From: Streptomyces echinatus
GTDB lineage: Bacteria > Actinomycetota > Actinomycetes > Streptomycetales > Streptomycetaceae
Direction: 5' to 3'
Length of the DNA: 64,000 nt
Assembly: GCF_014203595.1 (NCBI RefSeq)
Contig: NZ_JACHJK010000017.1
Coordinates: 112,102 to 176,101 of the forward strand
The notes beneath the pieces were generated by a model. That model had not been told where the DNA came from, made no database searches, and saw nothing but the letters and a program-made list of their open reading frames with translations. The stretch's first letter is position 1. Every line of letters begins with the position of its first letter. A program made the position numbers and the translations under genes. Below, piece after piece: positions 35,551 through 43,982 of the stretch.

Positions 35551-36632
35551 AGGACCACCACCGAGCGCAGCACCTCACCGCAGTGCATCTTGCCGAACGC
35601 CTCCTCCACCTGGTCCAGGGCGATCGTCTCGGACACGAAGGCGTTGAGGTCGAGCAGGCCGTAGAGGTACTGGTCGATCAGGAACGGGAAGTCCCGGCTC
35701 GGCAGACAGTCGCCGTACCAGGAGGACTTCACGGCGCCGCCGCGCGAGAACACGTCGATCAGCGGAAGCTCGATCTTCATCTCGGGTGCGGGGACGCCGA
35801 CCTGGACCAGCAGGCCCGCGTGGTCGCGCATGTAGAAGGCCTGCAGGAACGTCTCGGGGCGGCCCACCGCGTCGATCGCGATGTCCACGCCGTGCCCGTC
35901 GGTCAGCTCCCGGACCGCCTCGACCGGGTCCGTGCCCCGGGAGTTGACGGTGTGCGTGGCGCCGAACTTCTCCGCCTGGTCGAGCTTGCGGTCGTCGATG
36001 TCGACGGCGATCACCTTCATGGCGCCGTTCAGGCAGGCGCCCGCGATGGCCGCGTTGCCGACGCCTCCGCAGCCGATCACGGCGACCGAGTCACCGCGGC
36101 CGACACGGCCGGTGTTGACCGCCGCGCCGTAGCCGGCCATCACCCCGCAGCCGATGAGACCGGCCGCCTCGGGCCGCGCGGCCGGGTCGATCTTCACCGC
36201 CTGGCCCGCCGCGACCAGCGTCTTCTCGGCGAAAGCGCCGATTCCGAGGGCGGTGGTGAGCGGGGTGCCGTCCCGCAGCGTCATGGGCTGTGCGGCGTTG
36301 CGGGAGTCGAAGCAGTACCAGGGCCGGCCGCGACGGCAGGAACGGCAGCCGCCGCACGGCGCGCGCCAGGCCAGTACGACGTAGTCACCCGGCTTCAGGC
36401 TTGTGACGCCCGGGCCGACCGCCGCGACCGTGCCGGCCGCCTCGTGACCCAGCAGGAAAGGGAAGTCGTCGGTGATCGCGCCCTCCCGGTAGTGGAGGTC
36501 CGTATGGCACACCCCGCACGCCTGCACGTCGACGAGCACCTCACCGGGTCCCGGATCGGGGACGACGATCGTCCGCACCTCCACGGGTGCGCCCTTCTCC
36601 GCAGCGACTACGGCACGGACCTCGTGTGGCAC
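35547..36632 (-). CDS. mscR: S-(hydroxymethyl)mycothiol dehydrogenase / S-nitrosomycothiol reductase MscR
   Basis: A 361-residue zinc alcohol dehydrogenase that oxidises the formaldehyde-mycothiol adduct with NAD and can reduce S-nitrosomycothiol. Catalytic zinc ligands C42 and H63 (CHTDLHY, GHEAAG) and structural zinc cysteines C93, C96, C99 and C107 are visible; the NAD fold is VAVIGCGGVGNAAI. The GTG at 36630-36632 has AGAGGAG in front and gives the standard family length; the longer upstream frame is not coding. First gene of the run that disposes of formaldehyde from betaine demethylation. A 44-bp operator-like sequence begins 15 nt upstream. Confidence 0.93.
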   Translation of the reverse strand: MPHEVRAVVAAEKGAPVEVRTIVVPDPGPGEVLVDVQACGVCHTDLHYREGAITDDFPFLLGHEAAGTVAAVGPGVTSLKPGDYVVLAWRAPCGGCRSCRRGRPWYCFDSRNAAQPMTLRDGTPLTTALGIGAFAEKTLVAAGQAVKIDPAARPEAAGLIGCGVMAGYGAAVNTGRVGRGDSVAVIGCGGVGNAAIAGACLNGAMKVIAVDIDDRKLDQAEKFGATHTVNSRGTDPVEAVRELTDGHGVDIAIDAVGRPETFLQAFYMRDHAGLLVQVGVPAPEMKIELPLIDVFSRGGAVKSSWYGDCLPSRDFPFLIDQYLYGLLDLNAFVSETIALDQVEEAFGKMHCGEVLRSVVVL

Positions 36633-36646
36633 GACAAGCTCCTCTG

Positions 36647-36690
36647 CTGTTGCGCATTGCACGATGGGTTGCGTGATGGGGAACATATTG
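36647..36690. promoter_or_regulatory. IclR-type operator upstream of mscR
   Basis: Starts CTGTTGCGCATTGCACG and continues to a GCGTGATGGGGAACAT half, aligning over 44 nt with the sequence at 37834-37877 in front of iclR (about two thirds identical, with matching half-sites). It lies 15-58 nt upstream of the mscR start. Confidence 0.6.
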
Positions 36691-36770
36691 AGAACGCCGT
36701 CACGGGGCCGTCAAGGGGCGCGCGTTAACCCTTGGCAAAAGCAGGGCGGGCGGCGAAACCTCTCGGACAC

Positions 36771-36812
36771 ACGACGGCGCGGGACCGGAACGACCCGGTC
36801 CCGCGCCGTCGT
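36771..36812 (-). terminator. Terminator of iclR
   Basis: Perfect 18-bp stem (36771-36788 with 36795-36812) and a 6-nt loop, about 100 nt after the iclR stop at 36912. It should prevent iclR transcription from running into mscR. The remaining part of the 279-bp gap holds only the operator-like site. Confidence 0.8.
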
Positions 36813-36911
36813 TCGGGCCGTGCGCGCGGGGGCCCGTCGGGGCGGAGCGACCGGAGGGGGAGTCCGGCGCGGCCGGCGCGGCCGGAGCCCGGGACCCGGG
36901 CCGCCCCGTGG

Positions 36912-37751
36912 TCAGAAGCCGTAGCCCATGCGCCGGGACAGCTCGGCGCCCGCCGCGACCGTCCGCTTGGCCACCTCCGGCAGCCGGTCGGCGTTGAGCC
37001 GGTACACCGGCCCCGAGACGCTGACCGCCGCGATCACCTTGCCGTCGTGCGAGCGCACCGGCGCCGCGACGGCCGCGAGCCCCAGCTCCAGCTCCTCGAT
37101 CGTGACGCCGTACCCCTGCTGGACCACCGCCTCCAGCTCGGCGCGCAGCATCGAGGCGCCGGTGACCGTACGGTCCGTGAACCGGGGCAACGGCCGCGCC
37201 AGCAGGCCTTCGCGCAGGGTCGGCGGCATGTGCGCGAGGAGCACCTTGCCGCTGGAGGTGGCGTGCAGCGGGGTGCGTCTGCCCAGCCAGTTCTGCGCCG
37301 TCACGGACGCGGTGCCGCGGGCCTGCATGATGTTGACCGCCGCGTCGTCGTCGAGCACGGCGATGTTGACCGTCTCGCCCAGCTCGTCGGCGACCTCCCG
37401 GCAGACCGGGACGCCCTCCTGGGAGATGTCGAGGCGCACTGCCGCCGCCCCCGCCAGGCGCAGTACGCCGGCCCCCAGGTAGTACTTCCCGCGGTCCTTG
37501 GCCTGCGCCACCAGTCCGCGGTTCTCCAGGACGCCGAGCAGCCGGAACGCCGTGGACTTGTGGACGTCCAGTTCCTCGGCGATCTCGGTGACGCCCGCCT
37601 CGCCGTGCCGGGCGAGGATCTCCAGCACGCTCACGGCGCGGTCCACCGACTGCACCGCACTGGCCGCTCCGCGGCCGTTCTGCCTCTCCGGGGCCTCTGG
37701 GTTCCGCGTGGTCTCCTCGCTGCGGTCAGACTGCTTCTGCGTGCGGGTCAT
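36912..37751 (-). CDS. IclR-family transcriptional regulator
   Basis: A 279-residue regulator. An N-terminal Gln/Arg-rich tail, a winged helix at about residues 35-95 (VTEIAEELDVHKSTAFRLLGVLENRGLV) and a C-terminal effector-binding domain (LHATSSGKVLLAHMP, the Gly-rich IAAVSVSGPVYRL). It lies between the catabolic run and the divergent ferredoxin-reductase genes. Operator-like sequences occur in front of it and in front of mscR, so autoregulation and control of the methyl-oxidation genes are likely; the effector may be betaine, dimethylglycine or formaldehyde-related (inference). Confidence 0.9.
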   Translation of the reverse strand: MTRTQKQSDRSEETTRNPEAPERQNGRGAASAVQSVDRAVSVLEILARHGEAGVTEIAEELDVHKSTAFRLLGVLENRGLVAQAKDRGKYYLGAGVLRLAGAAAVRLDISQEGVPVCREVADELGETVNIAVLDDDAAVNIMQARGTASVTAQNWLGRRTPLHATSSGKVLLAHMPPTLREGLLARPLPRFTDRTVTGASMLRAELEAVVQQGYGVTIEELELGLAAVAAPVRSHDGKVIAAVSVSGPVYRLNADRLPEVAKRTVAAGAELSRRMGYGF

Positions 37752-37833
37752 GGCTCAACTCTCACCACCTGACGGCCCGGTTCGGGCCGCATCTGCGGGA
37801 AGCCCTTGACGCGACGGTCGTCCCGCCCGGATT

Positions 37834-37877
37834 CTGTTGCGCATAGCGCCAGATCGTGCGCTATGCGAAACATCATG
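37834..37877. promoter_or_regulatory. IclR-type operator upstream of iclR
   Basis: Contains the inverted repeat CGCATAGCGC (37840-37849) and GCGCTATGCG (37858-37867) separated by 8 nt, inside a 44-nt block that aligns with 36647-36690. It lies in the 300-bp gap between iclR and the divergent ferredoxin gene and may serve both. The remainder of the gap shows nothing else I can name. Confidence 0.65.
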
Positions 37878-38051
37878 TTACCGAAGCGTCCGGATCCCGG
37901 AAGGGTGCCGGACCACCCGGACCGATGACGGTCCGTCACTCCCTTGCCGCTTCACCGGGCCGGACCGATGTGGGTCCGGATGCCCGGCAGCACCCTGACG
38001 CCTGCATCGAGCAGGTCCCGGACCGGGCGTCCGGGACCGAGAGGGGGGCCC

Positions 38052-38375
38052 GTGATTCCCGTCTGCCGCCTCGAAGACCTCCCCGAGGGCGAGTCCGTCC
38101 GCGTCCCGACCGTGCCACCGATCGCCGTCTTCCACACCGAGGGCGGCGAGCTGTACGCCATCGACGACACCTGCACCCACCAGGACGCGTCGCTTTCCGA
38201 GGGCTGGCTGGAAGGCTGTCTGGTCGAGTGCCCGCTGCACGCGGCCTCCTTCGACCTGCGCACCGGCGAACCGGCCTGTCTGCCGGCCCGGCGCCCCGTG
38301 CGCACCCACCGCGTCACCGTGGAGGACGGCGTCGTGCACGTCCACCTGGGCGCGGAGGAAGGCACGGCCGCATGA
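38052..38375 (+). CDS. Rieske-type ferredoxin
   Basis: A 107-residue Rieske [2Fe-2S] ferredoxin: C41-T-H43 and C60-P-L-H63 ligand pairs in the usual fold, with IPVCRLEDLPEGESV at the start. Such proteins carry electrons from a ferredoxin reductase to a Rieske oxygenase. GTG at 38052 is chosen because it follows GAGGGGGG; the longer upstream frame is not supported. The neighbouring reductase and the Rieske oxygenase at 31.3 kb make a three-component system plausible. Confidence 0.9.
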   Translation: MIPVCRLEDLPEGESVRVPTVPPIAVFHTEGGELYAIDDTCTHQDASLSEGWLEGCLVECPLHAASFDLRTGEPACLPARRPVRTHRVTVEDGVVHVHLGAEEGTAA

Positions 38376-38482
38376 ACACCGCCGGACCTCCCGCCCCGTC
38401 CGTGACCGGCCGTCCGGCCGGTGCGGCACCGCCCCGGCCACCCCGCTCCACCGCCCTCGACGCCAGGAGCCGCGCCCTATGA
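38372..38482 (+). CDS. 36-residue bridging ORF
   Basis: A small ORF in the gap between ferredoxin and reductase. Its ATG overlaps the ferredoxin stop as ATGA and its TGA overlaps the reductase ATG as ATGA, so ribosomes could pass through all three without leaving. The product (Pro, Ala, Arg and Ser rich) shows no domain. It may exist only to couple translation, or be chance. Confidence 0.35.
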   Translation: MNTAGPPAPSVTGRPAGAAPPRPPRSTALDARSRAL

Positions 38483-39696
38483 GGACCGTGACCATCGTCG
38501 GCGCCTCGCTCTCCGGGCTCTACGCCGCACGCGAACTGCGCGCCCAGGGCTTCGACGGCCGGCTGGTGATCGTCGGCGAGGAACCCCACCAGCCCTACGA
38601 CCGCCCTCCTCTCTCCAAGGACTTCCTCGTCGGCCGCGCCGACGAGAGCAGCCTGGCCCTCACCGACGCCGACGAGACCGCAGGACTCGACGCCGAGTGG
38701 CTGCTCGGCGTCCGCGCCCGCGGGCTCGACGCCCGTGGCCGCACCGTCCTCCTCGACGACGGCCGGACGGTGCCCACCGACGGCGTCGTCATCGCCACCG
38801 GCGCTGCCGCCCGCCGGCTGCCCGGCGACGGCCTGGCCGGCGTGCACACCCTGCGCACCCTGGACGACGCCCGTGCCCTGCGCGCCGACCTCGCCCGGGG
38901 CTCCCGCGCGGTCGTCGTCATCGGCGGCGGCTTCATCGGCGCCGAGACCGCCTCCTCCTGCGCACGGCTCGGTCACACGGTCACGGTGGTCGAGGCCGCC
39001 CCGCTGCCGCTCCTGCCTCAACTCGGCGCCGACATGGCCGCGGTGTGCGCCGCGCTGCACCGCCGTAGCGGCGTGAAACTGGTCACCGGGACCGGCGTGG
39101 CCGCACTCCGGGGTGCCACCACCGTCACCGGAATCGACCTCTCCGACGGCCGCACCCTGCCCGCCGACATCGTGATCGTCGGCATCGGCGCCGTCCCCAA
39201 CACCGCCTGGCTGACGGGATCGGCCCTCGTCCCGCACGACGGAGTGCTGTGCGACGACGGCTGCGTGACCGCCCTTCCCCAGGTCGTCGCGGTGGGCGAC
39301 GTCGCCCGTGTGGGCGGTGTCCGGGCCGAGCACTGGACCTCCGCCACCGAGCAGCCCCGCGCCGCCGTGACCAACCTGCTCGCCGGCCGCACCCTCGTGA
39401 CCGCCCGGACCGTGCCGTACTTCTGGTCCGACCAGTACGACTCCCGCATCCAGTTCACGGGCCGGCACCGCGAGGGCGACACCGTGCACATCACCGAGGG
39501 TGGGATCACCGAAGACGGTCTCCCCGGCGAGTCCGGCTTCCTCGCCCGCTACGAACGGGAGGGCCGCACCGTCGCCGTACTCGGAGTGGACCGGCCCCGC
39601 GCCTTCCTGCGGGCCCGGCGCGAACTGCAGAGGGAGCGGCGCCGGGACGAACACCCCGGGCAGGGGCGGCGGACGCCGGAGACTGCCGTGCTGTGA
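38479..39696 (+). CDS. FAD-dependent ferredoxin reductase
   Basis: A 405-residue NAD(P)H:ferredoxin reductase of the BphA4/rubredoxin-reductase type: FAD fold VTIVGASLSGLYAAREL at residues 4-20, PYDRPPLSKDFL, NAD fold VVVIGGGFIGAETAS near 151, and the later GDVARV segment plus a C-terminal dimer domain. Transfers electrons from NAD(P)H to the Rieske ferredoxin encoded just upstream. A GR-rich tail (about residues 375-405) looks disordered. Start at the ATGA overlap. Confidence 0.9.
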   Translation: MRTVTIVGASLSGLYAARELRAQGFDGRLVIVGEEPHQPYDRPPLSKDFLVGRADESSLALTDADETAGLDAEWLLGVRARGLDARGRTVLLDDGRTVPTDGVVIATGAAARRLPGDGLAGVHTLRTLDDARALRADLARGSRAVVVIGGGFIGAETASSCARLGHTVTVVEAAPLPLLPQLGADMAAVCAALHRRSGVKLVTGTGVAALRGATTVTGIDLSDGRTLPADIVIVGIGAVPNTAWLTGSALVPHDGVLCDDGCVTALPQVVAVGDVARVGGVRAEHWTSATEQPRAAVTNLLAGRTLVTARTVPYFWSDQYDSRIQFTGRHREGDTVHITEGGITEDGLPGESGFLARYEREGRTVAVLGVDRPRAFLRARRELQRERRRDEHPGQGRRTPETAVL

Positions 39697-39781
39697 CGGG
39701 CGGTGCCGACGCCAACGCCGGGGCCGGGCCGCTCTGGCTGCGCTCGGCCCGCGCGCCGACGCCGGGTGCCGCCCCGACCGG

Positions 39782-40315
39782 TCAGGAGTGCGACAGCTGC
39801 CCGGCGCCGCCCCTCCGGCGTATCCGCTCCTGGTCCCGCAGGGCCGCCCGCTCCCGGCGGTGGTGAGCGCGCCGCTCCCGGCGAAGGGCCCGGGCCGTGC
39901 TGCTCGGCTCGGAGACCACGCCGTACCGCTGGCTCCACACCTGGCGGGTCACCCACACGTCGACCACCGCCCAGGTGGCCGCCACCGTGCTCACCACACC
40001 GCTGATCACCATCGGGAACGCCAGCCAGGAGCCGGCCAGCGTGCACAGGAACGCCACCATCGCCTGTATCAGCGTCACCGCTATGACGAGGACGGCGCGC
40101 ACCGCCGCCGCCCGCACCGGGTCCGGCATCGGATGCCGGCGAGCCGGCACCTCGACCCACAACGGCCGGTAGTCCTGGCGCTGTTCGTCCCCGGCCGGCT
40201 CCCCGGCGCGCCCGGGGCCCGGACCGCCGTGATCCGGCGACCTCCGGCCCCATCGTGCCTGCGAGCGTCCCGCCACGCTCTCCTCGGGCGACTCACGCCG
40301 CTCCGCCGTGCCCAT
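39782..40315 (-). CDS. Two-helix membrane protein, hypothetical
   Basis: A 177-residue protein with a charged N-terminal region, two hydrophobic helices (AVRAVLVIAVTLIQAMVAFLCTLAG and WLAFPMVISGVVSTVAATWAVVDVWV), and an Arg-rich, probably coiled C-terminus (RALRRERRAHHRRERAALRDQERIRRR). I prefer ATG 40313-40315 because GGGAG precedes it with normal spacing; a GTG 18 nt upstream is the alternative. Function unknown. It ends 85 nt from the convergent reductase gene. Confidence 0.65.
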   Translation of the reverse strand: MGTAERRESPEESVAGRSQARWGRRSPDHGGPGPGRAGEPAGDEQRQDYRPLWVEVPARRHPMPDPVRAAAVRAVLVIAVTLIQAMVAFLCTLAGSWLAFPMVISGVVSTVAATWAVVDVWVTRQVWSQRYGVVSEPSSTARALRRERRAHHRRERAALRDQERIRRRGGAGQLSHS

Positions 40316-40643
40316 CACCGTGTCACTCCCCACCGCCGACAGACCTCCCGCCCGGGCGTCCGAAGACCCCCGCTCCCCAGTGGGTGCCCGGCTTGCGCTG
40401 CTTTACGCCGCCGGGGCGCGGCATGCGGCTCCTGTGGCCCATTCCGCCCCCAATTCCCATAGAGAAGGACGAACGAGACCGCGCGAAGATTCCCAAGTTG
40501 CGAAAAAATCCGGCCAACCACCCCTGCGTGAGGGCATCGACGACCGGAAATGCATGCTCGGAACACGGTGGCAATCTCCCCCAATGCCCGGACAACTCGC
40601 CATGTCTCGACGCCGGTGCGGAAGTTCACCTTCCGGACGTGTC

Positions 40644-40673
40644 TTCGAGTTAACTGTGAGGCGGTAGTAGGCT
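40644..40673 (+). promoter_or_regulatory. Candidate promoter of the conservon
   Basis: TTCGAG (40644-40649) and TAGGCT (40668-40673), 18-bp spacing, about 60 nt before the cvnA ATG. The 419-bp gap 40316-40734 is less GC-rich than the genes and holds no ORF with a ribosome site; a GC-rich hairpin (ACCCCC/GGGGGT) lies just before the cvnA ribosome site. Confidence 0.35.
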
Positions 40674-40734
40674 CGCGCCGTTTGTTGACGGACATGAGCA
40701 CCCCCGGCCGGCGGGGGTCGAGCTGGGGGAGGCC

Positions 40735-43542
40735 ATGCGCTTTCGCGGGAAGTCGATCCGCCGGAAGATCGTGGCGCTGCTTCTCGTGCCGCTGGTGTCC
40801 CTGACCGCCATCTGGGGCTTCGCCACGGTACTCACGGGGCGCGAGGCGGCCCAGCTGTTCCGCGTGTCCGATGTCGTCGAGAACATCGGCTACCGCACCG
40901 AGGACACCGTCCGCGTCCTGCAGCAGGAGCGCCGCCAGACCCTCGTCTACCTCGCCGACCCGAGGGCGTCCGAGGCCCTCACGGCGCTGCACCGCACCCG
41001 CACCGCCACCGACCGGGCGATCACCACCATCCGCGGGAACGCCGAGGACCACCGGTCCGGCCTGGACGACGACGACAGCGAACACCTGACCGCCGTCCTG
41101 GACGCCTTCGACGGGCTCGACTCCCTGCGCCGCAGCGTCGAGGAGGGCACCGTCACCCGCGCCCAGGCGTTCGACCTGTACAACCGCCTCGTCGACCCCT
41201 GCTACGCGCTGCTCGCCTCCCTCGACGGCATCGACGACGTCGAGGCCGACAAGCAGGCCCGCGCCCTGGTCAACGTCACCCGAGCCCGCGAGCTGCTCTC
41301 CCGCGAGGACGCCTTGCTCGGCTCCTCCCTCGTCGTCGGCCGGCTCACCCCCGACGAGGCCCGTGACATCTCCGACCTCGCCGCCCAGCGCACCCTTCTG
41401 TACGACATCAGCCTCCCGCTCCTGCCCTCCGCGGAGCGGGAACGCTATGAACGCTTCTGGAAGAACGCCACCACGGCCCCGCTGCGCGTGGCCGAACGGG
41501 CCGCCATCGCCGCGGACTCCGGCACCCCCCGCGGTGTCACCGCGAAGGGCTGGGACTCCGCCGCGGCAACGGTCCTGGACGAACTCGGCACCCTCGACGA
41601 CCAGGTGGGCGACCGCTTCCAGGACCGCATGCGCCCCGTGGCCGTGACCGTCATCGTGCAGGCGGCCGTCGCGGGCCTCCTCGGGCTGGTCGCACTCCTG
41701 GTCTCCGTCGTCCTCTCCGTCCGGGTCGGCCGGACCCTCATCCGCGACCTGCGCCAGCTCCGCATGGAGGCACACGAGGCGTCCGGTGTGCGGCTGCCCA
41801 GCGTGATGCGCCGGCTGTCCGCGGGCGAGCAGGTCGACGTCGAGACCGAGGTGCCCCGCCTGGAGTACGACAAGAACGAGATCGGCGAGGTCGGACAGGC
41901 CCTCAACACCCTGCAGCGCGCGGCCGTGGAGGCCGCCGTGAAGCAGGCCGAACTGCGGTCCGGGGTGTCCGAGGTCTTCGTCAACCTCGCCCGCCGCAGC
42001 CAGGTGCTGCTGCACAAGCAGCTCACCCTGCTCGACAGCATGGAGCGCCGGACCGAGGACACCGACGAGCTCGCCGACCTGTTCCGCCTGGACCACCTCA
42101 CCACCCGCATGCGCCGGCACGCCGAGGGCCTGGTGATCCTCTCCGGCGCGGCGCCCTCACGGCAGTGGCGCCGGCCGGTGCAGCTGATGGACGTCGTCCG
42201 TGCCGCCGTCGCCGAGGTCGAGGACTACGAGCGCATCGAGGTCCGACGGCTGCCACGGGTCGCCGTCACCGGACCCGCCGTCGCCGACCTCACCCATCTC
42301 GTGGCCGAACTCCTGGAGAACGCCACCGTCTTCTCACCCCCGCACACGGCCGTCCAGGTGATCGGCGAACGGGTCGCCAACGGCTTCACCCTGGAGATCC
42401 ACGACAGGGGCCTCGGGATGACGGCCGAGGCGCTCCTGGACGCCAATCTGCGCCTCGCCGAGACTCCCGAGTTCGAACTCTCCGACACCGACCGGCTCGG
42501 CCTGTTCGTGGTCAGCCGCCTCGCCCAGCGCCAGAACGTCCGCGTCTCCCTCCAGCCGTCACCGTACGGCGGCACCACCGCGGTGGTGTTCATCCCGGAC
42601 GCGCTGCTGACCGACGACGTCCCCGACACCAACGGCATCGGCTTCCGGCTCGACCGCGAGCGTCCGGCACAGGGCACCGGCCAGACGCCGGGCCGGCTGT
42701 CCGGGCGCTCCGAGGCGCCGCTGCAGCTGCCCGGCCTGCCGACCTCCCTGCTGGACGGACCGGTGGAACTGGAGGCGCCCGTCGATCTCGACGCGCTGGA
42801 CGGCTTCCCCGGCGCCCTCGACGACGAGGACAGCGAGCGCGGCGGCCTGTTCCGCTCCCGTGGCTCCCGCCCTGCCGAGGACGAGCAGGCGGCCGCCGCG
42901 CAGGCCGACCGGGGGAGGCGTGCCGAGAGCGGCGGGCCCCTGCCGCTGCCGCGGCGGCAGGCACCCAAGCTCGTCAGCTCGCACGGCAAGCCCGTCACCG
43001 ACCAGCGGCCCCGCCGCGGCGAGCCGGACCGAGCGCCCTCCGCGGCTGCGCACCGCCCCGACACGGGAGGACTGGCCCCGCTGCCGGCCCGCCGCCGTGG
43101 CACGGGCTCCCGGCGCCCCACCGGAGTCACCGGCCAGCCCGAGGACCGCCCGGCGACGGCCGCCGAGACCGCCGGGGAGACCTCGCAGGCCCCGGCGCTC
43201 CCCAGGCGTACCCGGCCCGAGGCGCCCGGCACCCACGGCCCGGCGGACACGGCAGCGCCCCTCGCCGGCGGCCCCGCACCCGCCGGGGACACGAACCCGG
43301 AACCGGCCGCCGGGGCCCTGCCCCGGCGCGTACGCCAGGCCAGCCTGGCTCCCCAGCTCAAGCAGGACACCCAGCGGCGCACCGAGCGCACGGCACAGCC
43401 GGCCGACCGCGATGCCGACGAGGTCCGCAGCCGGATGGCCTCGCTCCAGCGCGGCTGGCAGCGCGGCCGGGAGGAGAACGCCGCGGGCGACGGGGCCCGG
43501 GACGGCACAGCACAAGGAACGACTAAGGGGGACGGTCGATGA
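40735..43542 (+). CDS. cvnA: Conservon sensor kinase-like protein CvnA
   Basis: A 935-residue protein. Two membrane helices (about 12-33 and 303-328) enclose a nitrate-sensor-like extracellular helical domain. A HAMP-like linker and a degenerate dimerisation helix follow, then an HATPase domain with N-box LLENATVFSPPH and GLGMTAEALLDANLRLA. There is no clear phospho-accepting histidine as in orthodox kinases. The long C-terminal tail (from about residue 640) is disordered and carries repeated LPRR/LPxR motifs (LPLPRRQAPK, LPARRRG, LPRRTR, LPRRVRQ). CvnA works with CvnB, C and D in a membrane GTPase signalling complex. ATG with GGGAGG; ATGA overlap with cvnB. Confidence 0.92.
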   Translation: MRFRGKSIRRKIVALLLVPLVSLTAIWGFATVLTGREAAQLFRVSDVVENIGYRTEDTVRVLQQERRQTLVYLADPRASEALTALHRTRTATDRAITTIRGNAEDHRSGLDDDDSEHLTAVLDAFDGLDSLRRSVEEGTVTRAQAFDLYNRLVDPCYALLASLDGIDDVEADKQARALVNVTRARELLSREDALLGSSLVVGRLTPDEARDISDLAAQRTLLYDISLPLLPSAERERYERFWKNATTAPLRVAERAAIAADSGTPRGVTAKGWDSAAATVLDELGTLDDQVGDRFQDRMRPVAVTVIVQAAVAGLLGLVALLVSVVLSVRVGRTLIRDLRQLRMEAHEASGVRLPSVMRRLSAGEQVDVETEVPRLEYDKNEIGEVGQALNTLQRAAVEAAVKQAELRSGVSEVFVNLARRSQVLLHKQLTLLDSMERRTEDTDELADLFRLDHLTTRMRRHAEGLVILSGAAPSRQWRRPVQLMDVVRAAVAEVEDYERIEVRRLPRVAVTGPAVADLTHLVAELLENATVFSPPHTAVQVIGERVANGFTLEIHDRGLGMTAEALLDANLRLAETPEFELSDTDRLGLFVVSRLAQRQNVRVSLQPSPYGGTTAVVFIPDALLTDDVPDTNGIGFRLDRERPAQGTGQTPGRLSGRSEAPLQLPGLPTSLLDGPVELEAPVDLDALDGFPGALDDEDSERGGLFRSRGSRPAEDEQAAAAQADRGRRAESGGPLPLPRRQAPKLVSSHGKPVTDQRPRRGEPDRAPSAAAHRPDTGGLAPLPARRRGTGSRRPTGVTGQPEDRPATAAETAGETSQAPALPRRTRPEAPGTHGPADTAAPLAGGPAPAGDTNPEPAAGALPRRVRQASLAPQLKQDTQRRTERTAQPADRDADEVRSRMASLQRGWQRGREENAAGDGARDGTAQGTTKGDGR

Positions 43543-43973
43543 CCGCACCGAAGGCCACCGGCCACACGCCGACGAACACGGGGGAGCTGAACTGGCTCCT
43601 CGATGACCTCGTCGACCGGGTCGCCAGCATCCACAAGGCCGTCATCCTGTCCGGCGACGGGCTGCCGACAGGGGTGTCCAAGGACCTGACCAGGGAGGAC
43701 GGCGAGCACCTGGCCGCCGTGGCGTCCGGCTTCCACAGCCTCGCCAAGGGCGTCGGGCGTCACTTCGACGCGGGTGGCGTCCGGCAGACGGTGGTGGAGC
43801 TGGACAGCGCCTTCCTCTTCGTCACCGCCGCCGGGGACGGCAGCTGCCTCGCCGTCCTCTCGGACGCCGACTCCGACGTCGGACAGGTCGCCTACGAGAT
43901 GACGCTCCTGGTCAAGCGGGTCGGCGCGCATCTGGGCACCGCCCCACGCACCGATCTGCCCGCAGGCGGGTAG
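43539..43973 (+). CDS. cvnB: Conservon roadblock/LC7 protein CvnB
   Basis: A 144-residue roadblock/LC7 protein (LNWLLDDLVDRVASIHKAVILSGDGLPTGVS, then LVVELDSAFLFVTAAGDGSCLAVL). Roadblock proteins in these clusters are regulators or GAPs for the CvnD-type GTPase. Translation is coupled to cvnA by an ATGA overlap. Cytoplasmic, likely dimeric. Confidence 0.93.
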   Translation: MTAPKATGHTPTNTGELNWLLDDLVDRVASIHKAVILSGDGLPTGVSKDLTREDGEHLAAVASGFHSLAKGVGRHFDAGGVRQTVVELDSAFLFVTAAGDGSCLAVLSDADSDVGQVAYEMTLLVKRVGAHLGTAPRTDLPAGG

Positions 43974-43982
43974 TGGGATGAC

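Noticed and set aside
34051..35664. Long plus-strand frames opposite the dimethylglycine oxidase and MBL genes
   Set aside because: Real genes with intact motifs occupy the minus strand; the plus frames show no domain.
36664..36924. ORF of 86 codons between mscR and iclR on the plus strand
   Set aside because: It spans the iclR terminator and operator, has no ribosome site and Arg/Gly-biased composition.
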